In this document: piece by piece, positions 22,986 to 34,801 of the stretch
Numbering within the stretch: position 1 is the stretch's first letter
How the letters are laid out: every line of letters begins with the position of its first letter
Assembly (NCBI GenBank): GCA_022605405.1
Contig: JABYQQ010000019.1
Coordinates: 1 to 64,000 of the forward strand
Direction of reading: 5' to 3'
Source of the DNA: Earliella scabrosa
Lineage: Eukaryota > Basidiomycota > Agaricomycetes > Polyporales > Polyporaceae
DNA length: 64,000 nt
Notes under the pieces: model-generated
The model's database searches: none
What the model saw: only the letters and a program-made list of their open reading frames with translations
What the model was told of the DNA's origin: nothing
Made by a program: the position numbers and the translations under genes

Positions 22986-24204
22986 ATGCCCTCTATTGTG
23001 GTGGACGACGACAAGGGTACGCAGCTGGCGTATTTCGACACAGGGGTCCCCAAGTCCACTCAGTCCAAAGAGCCTTACTTGACCATCGTGGCCGTACATG
23101 GAACAGTTTTCTCCTCTCGTAAGACTCTCTTCTCCGCACTGTCGGTTCTCAAACCTACCTGACTGCCCTCCATCAGCGACTTTCGCCAGGCTCATGGAGC
23201 GCTCGAACGTCGCCGGAGTTCGCTTCGTTGCTGTCAACCGCCGCGAGTATCCTGGCTCTACGCCGTGGTCTGAAGACGAGTTTCGCATTCTGCAGAGCGG
23301 GACCGATGCTGAGAGGGCCACGTTCATTCGTGATCGCGGAGTGGAGATAGCCACGTTCATACTTCGCTTCATCGAGGCCAACGCCATCCCTCCTACCTCA
23401 TCGGACGGGAAAGCAGGCGGCATTTTGCTCCTGGGATGGTCTCTAGGATGCACCCTTGCCCTGTCTGTGCTCGCAAACGTTGACGCACTCCCACCTGCCA
23501 TGCAAGACCAGCTCTCTTCCTATCTCAGATCGTACGTGATGTTTGGTGCGTGTGCGATTATCATCCTTTCCTCAGGATCCGTACACTTCCGACTCACGAT
23601 TGTCTGTGAAACAGAGCCCCCGACCGTCGCCATTGGCAGTCCGCGACCCCCCCAGTTGTGGTCTCCCATTATCGACACCACTCTCCCTGAGGACATGCGC
23701 TATCCCGCGTTTGTTCCTTACATCACCGGATACTTCAAGCACGGGGACCTCTCCACTCGCGACCCCGACGTCATCTCCTACCACGTTCCTGCCTTGTTCC
23801 GGTGCCCGTCTGCATATCACATGTCTCAGGAGGAGCACGACGCGGCGGTGTACCTTCCGGGTGGTCCGCACGATACGCTCTTCTTCTGGATGGGCGAGGC
23901 TTCAATCCAGGAGACCTACAAGAAGGCGTGCTTCGACGCGAAGACGAGGGACCGCCTTCCTGGGATGAAGATATGGGTTCTCTGCGGTGACGCGACGTCG
24001 CCCCACGGTATACCTGCGTTCTGGAGCATGGAGGACGATAACAGCGCCAACGGCGGGGGTTTCCTGAACTTCAAGTGGGTACCTGGTGCCAATCATTCTG
24101 TACGTCCTGGTTCATTCGCTTCGTCGGCTGTATTCTGACTTGTTATATAGCACTTCTGGGACGAGCCTCAGTACATGCTGCAGCAGTTCTTGTCTTGCCT
24201 CTGA
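22986..24204 (+). CDS. alpha/beta hydrolase
   Basis: The ATG at 22986 (MPSIVVDDDKGTQLAYFDTG) opens a typical N-terminal strand pair followed by LTIVAVHGTVFSS, the oxyanion-hole HG region. Introns: 23119-23176 (58 nt); a second starting near 23546 after YVMF, joining to EPPTVAIGSPRP; and a third splitting GANHS from HFWDEPQYMLQQF. The nucleophile elbow is GWSLG (G-x-S-x-G) at about residues 131-135, preceded by GGILL. A histidine in GANHSHFWDE near the C-terminus fits the catalytic base; the catalytic acid was not pinned down. There is no signal peptide, so an intracellular esterase-, lipase- or thioesterase-like enzyme is likely. It stands at the left edge of the enzyme-rich block and could belong to a biosynthetic cluster. 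Confidence 0.85.
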
Positions 24205-24922
24205 TGGTCTGCATAGTTCGGTTGGACTCTTCCTGTGATGTCGCCTCCATGTGTGTGTACCGGTATCGCGGTCGTGTCTCGTATGACTTGTCGATTCAGA
24301 AAGAGAACTTTTGGGGTCAACAAGTTACCGCAGTGGTTGTCATACAGTACTCGCGAGTTGACGGATCCGAGTTAGCTCGAAATATGGTTTCTCCGCCACT
24401 CATGACATATGTACGGTGACCACGTTCGGTGTGATGTGAAGATTAAGTGAAGCACAACTATGACGTATGATCTATTCTTAAGCACAGGACAGTAGAGGTT
24501 AGGGTTACTCAGCCTGAGGCCGGCGGCCACCGGAGACCAATCCCTTCTGCATTCAAGGTATCACTTCGCAAACAAAACCACCGCCTTCTATAGGTGACCG
24601 ACATGATTGGCTCCGAGTCATATGCGCCTACTTGCATATGTTGATGGTGAGAGAGGCGGCACATGCCCGGGCCTCGATCATGAGTTGTCAAGGGTTCAGA
24701 TCTTCGAAGACTCGGCCTGTCCGAGGAACGAATTGATGCTTCCATTCTCTGCTCAGGTAAGCTCACAAACCCCCTCCAAGCGCCTGTAACGTCTTTCGTC
24801 TCTCTGAGATGACTCCTCCCACCGGCACACAACTCTACAAACGCTTCTGGCACCAACTGAAGAGACCCTCCTCCGACACCTCCAGAAAGTCGACGGACAA
24901 CGAGACAAGGACAAGTTCTGCA
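24205..24922. other. intergenic, 0.7 kb
   Basis: It holds the AKR1 promoter. An in-frame upstream ATG at 24809 would add 38 residues (MTPPTGTQLYKRF...) to AKR1, but the copy AKR2 lacks matching sequence, so the later start is preferred. Confidence 0.5.
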
Positions 24923-26360
24923 ATGTCAGAATACCGCCAGCTGGGAAGATCCGGGCTACGCGTCTCGGTCCCAATCGTGAGTGAGCCCGGCTGCGAGTGC
25001 GGTGGTCCGCACACTGACGAGATGTGGGCGGTAGTTTGGGGGAATGGCGTTCGGCAGTCCAGCCTGGAGCGTACGTGGTTCCTGCGTTCAGTCATGCTGT
25101 GTGCCGTTGCTGAACCTCAAATCTTAGCCTTGGGTCCTCGACGAAGAGAAGGTGCGTGTCTGAGCACTCTGCCAAGCAGCGCGCAGGTATTCATTAGGCC
25201 GTTCAGGCGCTTCCCATCCTCAAAGCTGCATGGGACCGCGGCATCAACACCATCGACACTGCGAACATGTACTCGAGTGGCGAGTCCGAGCGTATTGTCG
25301 GCGCGTTCATGAACAAGGTACTCCGTCTTTCTTTCCCCAGCGCCCTGAGCCCTGGGCCCTAACCGCACCCTAACACCCCGCAGTACGAGATCCCGAGGGA
25401 GAACTTGGTGATCATGACGAAAGTGCGCTACGTTGTACCCAAAGACCCATCTATCAACTCGGCTCTCGTCCACGGCACGCTCTCAAACACCAGAGACTAC
25501 GTCAACCACAGCGGCCTCTCTCGGACGGCCATCTTCAACCAGGTCGAGGCGTCGCTCGCTCGCCTCAAGACGTCGTACGTCGACGTCCTCCAGATCCACG
25601 CCTTCGACGACACGACGCCGATTGAAGAGACGATGAAGGCCCTGCACGATCTCGTCCAGATAGGGAAGGTGCGGTACTTGGGCGCGTCGAATCTCCGCAC
25701 TTGGCAGCTGGCGGAGATGAACCGCGTCGCAGAGGTGAATGGGTGGACGCCGTTTGTGAGCATGCAGGTCGAGTACTCTCTGCTGTACAGGACCGAGGTT
25801 CGTGCGCGAGTGCTACCGGCGCTACGTCTAAGGACTGACTCGATGCTCGAGCACAGGAGATCGAGATGCTTGCATACTGCAAGTACAAGGGGATTGGGGT
25901 GATCGCGTTCGCGCCGCTCACGACGGGCTACCTCGCGCGTCCTGTTGGAGCGGAGACGACGCGGACGGACACGCTGAAGGGCACGCCGTTTGAGAAGGTG
26001 CTGCGGGACTCGGACAAGAAGATCATCGGACGTGTGGAGGAGATTGCAAAGCGGAAGTCGTGGACGATGAGTCAAGTTGCGCTGTCCTGGGTTGCGTCCA
26101 AGGTGACGAGCCCGATTGTCGGGGTGAACAAGGTGAGTGAGCACAATGTCCATGAACGTGTCGTGGTGGTGATATTTTCCGATTATCCCGCTCTCCTAGG
26201 TCGAGAGGCTTGTGGAGAACATGACGACGGGCAAGGTCCTGACCGAGGAGGAGATCAAGTACCTCGAGGAACCGTGAGTGTTTGTATGTCGTGCAAATCT
26301 CAGGGGTCACGGTCTGACTACGCGTTGTGCAGCTACGAGATTCAGCCCCATCGTTTCTAG
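24923..26360 (+). CDS. aldo/keto reductase, copy 1
   Basis: This NADPH-dependent carbonyl reductase has a TIM-barrel fold. The protein begins [18 protein letters not shown]. Small exons give [20 protein letters not shown] and [20 protein letters not shown], then a large exon follows. The catalytic tetrad is visible: Asp and Tyr in [11 protein letters not shown], Lys in LVIMTKVRY and His in [14 protein letters not shown]-binding features near the C-terminus include [19 protein letters not shown]. The protein ends YEIQPHRF before TAG 26358-26360. The pattern is that of fungal aldo/keto reductases related to voltage-gated potassium-channel beta subunits. A second copy lies inverted at 37484-38939. 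From about 25400 onward the copies are nearly identical, including introns and 3' sequence; before that they differ clearly. Confidence 0.92.
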
Positions 26361-26960
26361 ACATTGTGTGTGCGTTGAGCATGTGGCACTACGGCTGAAC
26401 TCGATGTACTCCCTATCGCTACTAGAGAAATGATCATCTTGCGACTGGTCGAATTTTGAACTGTGTACATTTTGCGCGCACCGAAACATCACCATGGATC
26501 ACCGCCGAATCTGGATGTCGCTGCATCTCGTCCGCGTCGGTCACCGTTCGGAACGACGGCGCTAGGCGCGGCGCTCCACATCCGCGCGGGCAGGTACAGG
26601 TATGGATCCAGCCTGGCTTCCTTGACACGCTTGACAGGGCATCGGTTTAGTGACCTCATACTACTTCCCCGTCGAGGTATCAGCCTCACGATGCGAATCT
26701 ACTGAACCACAACGCCGACGCCCTCGGCGACAGTGAGTGGTTCTATCATCTGTCAACGGGCATGAGTCCTGAGGGTCGGTCGGTGACAGGGATGGGGTCC
26801 ACGGAGAGCTATCAAGACAGCGGCGTGGGCCATGCGAACACGTACGGTTGCGTTCAGGGTGCGGTCCATTTCCAGCGACTGTCGGGATTACTATGTAGGA
26901 ATGATGTTCTCTCAAGGTCGAGAAGGAACAACGCCATCGTTCGGGTGCCGCATCCAGGAC
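24923..26960 (+). repeat. inverted duplication, left arm (AKR1 and flank)
   Basis: It pairs with 36905-38939 in reverse orientation. The intron near 25800 differs from its partner at about one base over some 59 nt, and the downstream non-coding part also matches closely. The first exons and introns (24923 to about 25400) are diverged. Confidence 0.85.
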
Positions 26961-28388
26961 ACAACTCAATATCCCGCTGAGGGTCGTGTCAGAAAACCGT
27001 GCGGTGCAGTCTGAGTGAGGCATACTAACAATCCGACACAGAAGCCCCGAGGATGACACGGTCAGCCGACCACGCTCTGAGCTATCATCTTACCTGATGT
27101 TCGAGCGCCTGCTCTGAGTATTACAGAGTTCAGACTCCTGTGAACATGACGGCGCGATCATATCGGCCAATCTATTTCGAGCCGTTGTCCCGCTTCGTCG
27201 TAATTGCACCCAGGCAGGCATACGATTACTCTTTTCAGCGGGACTCCTCTTTGTAGGAGTCACTTCGGCTGTTAGGTAGAGCAAGGGTCTCAGCTGACCA
27301 TATCCTAGGAATGCTACGACAGAAAGAAGAAGATCATTTCTACAACCGTCGCAAGCGCGCCCGCTTCCATGCATCGACGTGTTCCCCCATGGACTTAAAT
27401 TGAACTCCATTGACAGAGAGCGGCGCGTCCAATCTAGGGTTATCATGCACATCGAACTTTGCCGGTGTAATGGAAGTAGTGGAGCTCGTCAAGACGACTA
27501 CTTCTCTACTCTACTAGTAAAGATCCCTGCGTAGCGGCGGGTCGTGCATCAGACATACATCAATTATGTTACCTTGTCACCATATGATCAACTCGTCGCG
27601 GACGTATGCAGTACAAAAATTTTGTTGATAGTCTTGTAAGCTTGTTCTCAGGTCGGGTGATTGCCGCATACTTACTAGGGAGTAGAACAGATACTCATTG
27701 TTGTACAACCGTCATGCTTCTGTCAGATCATGGAACACAAGTGCGACGGAGCGTCGGCCACATCTCCAGAACCCCAATATCCAGATCAAGACGTCGAGAC
27801 TGGGGTCAATACATCGCCGCCAATGGTATCACCACCGTCACCTGCGAAGTAACCCTTTTACAACTTCCCTTCACAGCCTGGGGCCGTATCATAGCGGCGC
27901 ATCCTTGGGTACCGGCTACTTGCTGGACGGCGCACCCCACATCATTGAAGTGTATATTTGTGTGCCATGAAGACTTTCCCGCCTTTGGTGAGGTCGACTA
28001 TGACGTGAAGCACAAGATAGATATCATCTTTAAGTTGCTTCCACCCCGAGATGCGCCCGCATGCATGCATGCTGCCTTCCGGTTGTAATCGGAGCAACTG
28101 TAGACCTACCCCAAGTTTTTGTGAGCTTCTGGAAGAGATACTCAAAGACTTCACGCAACGACGCTCGAGATTGGTCACCGATAGCCATTGAAGCCGCATA
28201 GAACTATTGGAACGAAGTGGAGTTTCATCATCGTAATTCAAGCGCCGCCGCTCATGTGCTTTCAGGTTAAGTATAACCTTCTTGCGGATGTTGAAGTTAA
28301 GTCTCTGTATACCGGTATGCTGCAGAGTGTGCTCTAAGTACATATATGCTCCAGCGCACGAAGTTCGTTCGCAAGCGACCTCCCTCAG
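26361..28388. other. AKR downstream repeat arm and unassigned DNA
   Basis: The stretch 26361 to about 26960 is repeated in inverted orientation at about 36905-37483, with similarity fading towards its far end. It has no recognised gene. From 27000 to 28388 only disconnected open frames occur, for example 27606-28088, without a domain or splice logic. Confidence 0.45.
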
Positions 28389-30948
28389 TTGTTCACAATG
28401 AACGCGTTGCAATCAGCGCTTCCTAGCCTAACAACCAGTGGATGGACTGCTCTGTTCATCATTGCTGTCCTGGTAGCTTGGATAGTCGCAACAGCGTTCG
28501 GATCGAAGTCAAGTATCAGACTGCTTCCCATGCCTGTGAGTACACGACCTTTGAGCAGTTCAGCCAACTCAGACGTTTTGATGTAGCGTTCTTCGCACTT
28601 GATCTGGGGTCATGAGAAGGAGGTCTACGCTCGTCAACCTGGAAAGACGTACAGGAAATGGGCTCAGGAGCTTGGGCTCACGTACCGGATCAAGGCGGCG
28701 CTGGGTGTAAGTCAATTGCTTGAGAGCTTCTACAGTCGTACATCTCATACTCGTAACTCGTGGTTGTGCATTGTACTAGGCACCAGATGTGGTACGTTTC
28801 AAATCATCCGCCAAATTCCTGGATACCTACGCTCTAACAATGGGGTTAACACAGCTCGTTCTCAACGATCCTGGAGGCATTGCTCACATTCTTCAGAGAC
28901 GCATCTATAACTATCGTGAGCTCTCCTGAATAGAGCTTAGCATAACACCAATCGTATATTCGCAGATCATAGTATGGTTGTGCGACCTCGCGTTGCTCGC
29001 TTACTAGGAAAAGGACTTGGTTGGGTTGAAGGAGAGACGGAACACAAGCGCATGCGGCAGTTAGTGAGCCCATCCCTCTCGTAAGTATCCAATCCTTGGA
29101 CCGACATGAGCTCTCTTACATCATTGTTCTCACTAGACGGGAGAATGTCAAGTCCATGTCTCAGGACGTGCGTCTAGGGACACTCCAGGTCATCGCGCTT
29201 CTCGTTGCATCTTCGATCCACTGACATTCAGTATGGGGTAGATAATCGACGAGCTCGCTCTCCTCATACAGTCACAGTCCACCGACTCTACTGTCAACGT
29301 GGTAGACTGGATGGCAAAAGCGACGTGAGTATGAACGACTAGAATTTCAGGACTGTACCATCTGACGCGAGACAGTCTCAATGTCATAGGGCGTGTGGTG
29401 CGTAGTCCATGATTACGACGTACTGCATGGTTGTATTGACGGTCCTACAGGGCTTCTTGCACGACTTCGACGGAGGTAATAGCCAGGAGGCACAACAGAT
29501 TTTGGGCGGCCGGCGTCACAGTCTCACTTTTGTATATCAATATGTGTCATTCCTGGTGAGTGAGGCATCAGGTCGACTCCTAATGGTACTCTGACGACGC
29601 CGTGGCAGAGCCTCATGCTCTTCAGGAGATTCCCGATTCTAAACAGTCTTCCAATACTCGCTGTTCAATCTCAGTCGTATGCAAGGTTGGCAGTGAAGGT
29701 CCGTAGTCTGGTCCATTCGAATATACTCTGCACATCTAATAACGCTGTTCATACAGAGCGGAGTTGCTCGTGAACTGCTTAGGCGGAATACCGAGTTAGT
29801 CAAGTCAGGAAGCGCGGCATCTCAGCAGGATCTACTGAGCCGACTGCGTGAGTTCTAGATCGTGCAACGTACCGTGTCATTGTTAACGTAGAATTGTAGT
29901 CGTCGCACATGCGTCTGGAGCAGTCTCGGAGGAGGAGCTATATGATCAGGTACGTGAGGACATAGTATGCCTATCCGGTTTATCTCGGCTAACGCTCTTG
30001 CTCCAGATCTCTACATTCATGTATGTGCGGTGGAATTCCCGCCCTCCCACACAGCTAATGGTGTTTTAGAATTGCGGGCCATGAGACAACTACTCAGGTC
30101 CTCTCATTCAGCATCTATGAGATCTCTCGTCACGAAGATGTGCAGCGTCGCTTGCGTGATGAGCTCAGCGCCTTCAAATGGGAGCTGAGCTTCGAGGACT
30201 ATGCCAGCCGTACTCCGTACCTTGACGCGGTATTGAAGGAGACGTGAGTTCACTCGTACGCAGTCAGCGCTACCTCACGCTGACTCTACTACTATCCTAG
30301 TCTGCGCATGTATCCTGCCTTGCCGTACATGGAGCGAGTTGCCATGAAAGACGACATCATACCTCTTCGCGAGCCTGTGCGACTCGAGAACGGACAGGTC
30401 GTCTCTGAAATACCAGTCACTGCCGGCCAGGTGAGCTCGCTCCTCGATACAGAAGTGGTCCCTTATTCATGTTGATTCTGCAGGTTGTGATCATCCCCAT
30501 CATTGCAATCCATCGAATGGATTCCGTATGGAAGGATCCGGACGTCTTTCGCCCAGAGCGTTGGCTTGAAGAGCTTCCGCCTACGAAGACCCTCTGCTCG
30601 GGCTGGGCAAACACGCTGGCGTTTAGCGATGGCCCACGAAACTGTGTGGGACGACACTTCGGTACGTTGTATGACATAGTATATCTTGCTGTACTCCGTC
30701 GTCTCAATTTCACCACCTGTGGTAGCCATCTTCGAGTATAAGGTCAGCTCTGATCGATCTGATCCCTCGTCTATGTAACAAACACTGAGTACGCCCCACA
30801 GGTCATGATTACATATCTGCTTCAACGCTTCCAGCTCCGCGATGCAGGGATGGACGTTAACTTGAAAGTGTCATCGAGTCTGCAAGCCTTCGTCCAAGGA
30901 AGGGAAGACCTGGGCCCATGTCTCCCTGCCACCCTTGAGATTCTGTAA
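28389..30948 (+). CDS. cytochrome P450 monooxygenase
   Basis: This membrane-anchored haem monooxygenase has many small exons. The start is the ATG at 28389 or 28398 (MNALQSALPS). A hydrophobic anchor TALFIIAVLVAWIVATAF follows. Recognisable blocks are ETEHKRMRQLVSPSLS (C-helix region), LNVIGRVGFLHDFDGG across an intron, and the I-helix IAGHETTTQ restored by splicing. The K-helix ExxR lies in KETLRMYPALPYMERV, the PERF-type motif in FRPERWLEE and the haem-binding loop in FSDGPRNCVGRHFA with the cysteine ligand. The end is LPATLEIL, TAA 30946-30948. All key residues are present, so the gene looks functional. It sits between the two aldo/keto reductase copies with a methyltransferase and a UbiA enzyme nearby, which suggests tailoring in a secondary pathway. 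The P450 subfamily is not assigned. Confidence 0.92.
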
Positions 30949-31149
30949 AAAGCGCATGTGCGCGGGATTTTCAGATCAAGTCTTGCGATCAAGCGATGTA
31001 TCGCGAGTATATTGATTCAGGGGGTTGATGATAGTGATATGGTTTCTTGACTCCCATGTATGTACCCCTCATTCGTGAGGAACTCTGCAGCATCGCATGT
31101 ATGAATGTATTTTGATCTATGTAATGTATGATGGGTCGCTCGCAATGAG

Positions 31150-32640
31150 TCTTCCCAGAGACTCGAGCTGCCCATGCCTGCGCAAACACGCTCCCAAGGA
31201 CGGTCCATACGGGACGCACGCTCAGACCTCGTTTCACCGCACACAGGTAAGACAAATGATCCATTGAGGAAAACTTGCTCGACAGTCGCGCGCCGTGTTG
31301 TACCTTGCATATGCCAACAGTCTGCCGCCCATGGGCTGCCCGGCCATATCGGAGCGCCTGGGGTCGGTGCGACCTGGGTCGCGTTCTGTGAGCGACAGGG
31401 CTGCTAGGAGGCGACGAACATATGCACAGCAGGAACGAGATTAAGATTACGCACGGCATGTGTTGCACCACAACGATCGTCGTGATGTCTACCAGCGGCG
31501 CAAAAGGTAAGTTCAGAACACCGCGCGTGTCCTCGCCCTCCTGAGACGAACCGTCGTTCTCGAGCGCGCGCTGCTACTGGCCTCCTGGATGAGGCAAGAT
31601 GTACTGCATCGTACCCCTGCTTCGAACAGACCGAGACGATCGCGAGCGGCCCTTCCATGATCTTCGTCCCGACTAACGGCAGTGAGAGCGTGAAGCATGA
31701 AGTTCGGGAGGTAGACTCGGCCGACACACTGTCTGCGGGCGGCTCAGCGGGTCACCGACTTACAAAGAGAATGCACACCTGATGGGGGACGCATTTATTC
31801 TTGTATGGGACTCCCGTGCCGCGATTGCGACATACACGTTACATGCGTCAGAAGTGGGAAGTAGTTGATGGCGAGGACCAAGCTCCCCAACGTGATGGAG
31901 CGTCTGTTCCTCATGGCCTGGAAGAATGTCCCCGTTCAGCATCCAAAGAGAAGGTAGGAGAAGGCAGACGGAAGAAGGGAGACGAGTAGTACGCGCAGGC
32001 GCCGATGAGAATCGGAGGCTTAACAGCGCAGTGACACAGCGGAGAGAGTAATCCAGCGAGGACAGCCTCGCAGCTGTACAAGTGAGTACCGTTATGCTGC
32101 AACGCCGGATGTGACCGGGCTGGAAGGTCGACGTTCTATGCGGAATGTATTGAGGGCCAACCAGCTGCGGAATATAACGCCGGGTCGGTCTTTCCACGTT
32201 CATCCTCTGGTATAACTGAATCGCGAACGTGCGCTGTGTATGCGCCGCGCCAGTCGACACAGGACGCTCGTTTCCTCGGCCACCCACTTGTACCCTGAAG
32301 ACAGAAACTGGAGAGATATTGCTCACCTCGATGCCCAAAGATCTGCCATCGACGTTCTCGATGAAAGTGGGACTTTAAACAACCCGCCGACTTTGAAATA
32401 TGCCGGAAAATAGTGTTGCCAGACGTCACAACAGGCCACATAGGACGAAATAGAAGTACTCACGTATGGCTCATGGAGATCGTCACCAACGAGGGCCGGC
32501 TTCTCGGAGATCCTGCCCCTTATAAGTTCCACTGGCAGCTAGGGGACCGTCACGGACGGACGCACAACTGCTGACTGTTTGAACTGAGTATGCTGGTATG
32601 AGTTGGAGTGGTACCCGTTGTCGTCAAGCACATGAGCCAT
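31150..32640 (-). pseudogene. decayed duplicate of calcineurin A
   Basis: Read on the minus strand, this region follows the calcineurin A gene from start to C-terminal part. It opens at MAHVLDDNGYHSNSYQHTQF (ATG at 32640) against [20 protein letters not shown] in the gene. GRISEKPAL follows near 32510, then a damaged stretch matching FEVGG...GIE with a GTGAG donor still visible near 32330. Around 31800-31990 it matches the exon ending NITIR, again with the splice donor. The C-terminal block reads LPLVGTKIMEGPLAIVSVCS against [20 protein letters not shown], and there is a GAPIWPG-like remnant near 31340. Frames are broken repeatedly and the metal-binding motifs are lost. Retained intron positions show a DNA-level duplication, not a processed copy. 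Similarity also extends upstream of the start codon. The distal end is approximate. Confidence 0.8.
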
Positions 32641-34801
32641 CGCGGTCGGCGTGGAGAGAGAGACGGTGAAGGTCAGGAGACACGACCGGGACCCGACGGC
32701 CGCGCCGGGAGGTGCCTTCCGAAAAAGGCAACTGGAGCCGAACCGTGGCGACGCGTCGTGCGCTGCCCGAGGCCTGCCCATGGGCCATGTCTGTTCTGCC
32801 CACGTCCGAGTCGACGTCGCCCTCGGCTGCTCAAGCTCATCCAAGCCCATCCAAGCCCGACAATTGCACTCGTCACGCCTCCTCTCTCGATGCTCTCGTA
32901 CACGCTACTCCGGGCACTGCAAGCACTTCAGTCGCGCTTCTTGTCTCCCTCGGACGGTCCTAGGTAGTAGGAAGTACTACTCAGTCAGTGGGACGCGTCC
33001 GTTCACTTCATCCGCATCCGTAGACATCGATATCCTCTCAGCTCACCGCGTTTAGTCCCCGCTTTTCCTACGTGAATGTGCGCTTCGCAACGGTGCGTGT
33101 CGCGTCTAGTTCTCCGATGCATATGCTCCTATATGCTCGCATTCATCTCATCAAACCCAGATCGTCCCGCCCGTCTCCACGCAATCCCGTGTCTGTGCCG
33201 GGCTTTTCTATCCGTCCTGCGCCTCGAGCTCCGCGCCCACCTCCTTGTCTACAAGTCTACAACATGCCCCTGGCCGTTTGGGAATATACACGACCCTGAC
33301 CTGGGACGCTGCCCTGTCAACGCCCGGCATATCACCTTATGTAGATGCACACCTCGTACTCATGAAGATCAGACCGCATGTGGCCTGACCCTCGATAGCA
33401 ACGATTCCAGAGCATCGCGTCTCACCCATCCGCACACCGTCGTCGTCTCGTCTCGTCCTTACCGGCTGAGTTCGGTTCTCCGTGCACACGGTCAGCTCCA
33501 CCGCCCTTGAATCCGTGACATTTATAGACTCACGTGTGGGGGCGGTATGTAATGGACGGAATCAGTACAACGACAATGCGAACGCACCAACCACCGTCAG
33601 CCAGATGCCGGCGAGACCGACAGCCAACACGAGGAGCACGGTCCGCAACACACAGAACACGACATGAACGCGACGAAGATGAGTGGGAGCGTGTTCACTG
33701 CTGGAGACCTTCTCGGATGGAGGGAGCTCAAGTACTCTCGCTGCACCGTGCCTCCGCGCACGGGCCAGTTTGGCTTCGAGCTTCGCGCCTCGCCCAAGCT
33801 CGCGTCCGTCGCACCGTCACCCGTGCCAGCCAATATCAATCTCAATAGCGCTCCGCGCCGCGGTGTACGTCCCTCGCGTCGCCGCCCTTCAGACCGTGAG
33901 CTGATTAACCCCCTCCGCCAGTTGGGCCTCTCCCGGCGGACATGTGTGGCACGACTCGTGCGAGACTGCACACTGCCAGTGTGCAGCTGTGCACGTTCTA
34001 CGTTAGATCTGTTACACTGCATCGGTCGGGACGGGCGTGTGAGGGCCCTAGAACCGCACACATCACGACCTGCCCGCGATCGTGTGCTGGCAGCTCACTC
34101 TGAGCACGCCCGGTGGCGGACCCTCCCAAGCAACTGTCCCACCGTGCCCGAGGCTGCGCCGAGATGAGACGACGACGGACGCGGGCGGGACTCGATCTAT
34201 CTCTCAGTGTCCACACTCGGGAGTCGGTGGATTTGGACACCATCCGCCCCGCTATGCTTGTCTTCTAGCAGTAGAGCGGTGTGCCGTGTTCTTCGAATTC
34301 AGACCAGACCGGGCGCGTCGAACGGACAACCATGGGTGTCCCGTCCGTCGGTGCGCGATGCGACATCGCGAGGTTCCGTCCAGTCCCTGCACTCTCCACC
34401 GCTCACCATCCACGGTTCCTAGACGGTAGACCCGCGTCTCGAGATCCAAGGCTCGAGAACCCGGACGTTCGCTTGCCCACACCACTCAGCATCGTCGAGG
34501 ATCCGGTCCGAGCGAACGGCCCGTATGGCCCGCCTGTTCGCGCTCGGACCGGCCTTGAGGCCTGAGGTCCGCTGGACGTCGTGTTCGGACGCGTCCACGG
34601 TGCGACGGTGGCGTCCGCCTAGGCCTGCGCCGCCGTCGTCCGTCGTCGTCTGGCAGTGGTACTGACCTCGAGCTCGAGGGGGTGGCCTGGGCATGGGAGG
34701 AGCGTGGCGGAGCGGAAGGGCCGTACGTCGGTCTGCGTCTTGCCAGCGACATCGGTAGCAGTGTTCTGAACAGCGAGAACAGCCGTATAGAGATCTTATA
34801 T
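32641..34801. other. 2.2 kb of GC-rich DNA without a firm gene
   Basis: Next to 32641 lies sequence similar to the calcineurin 5' region. On the minus strand a strongly hydrophobic frame near 33665-33560 (FCVLRTVLLVLAVGLAGIWL, ending in TGA) looks like the last membrane helix of a protein, but no consistent upstream exons were found. The remainder to 34801 is GC-rich, with open frames on all strands that carry no recognisable domain. Confidence 0.35.

Noticed and set aside
25497..26153. Antisense open frame of 218 residues over AKR1, with a matching one over AKR2
   Set aside because: It is kept in both copies only because the duplicated AKR exons are nearly identical; no domain.
27606..28088. 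160-residue open frame
   Set aside because: No recognisable domain, no consistent splice context, and competing frames over the same span.
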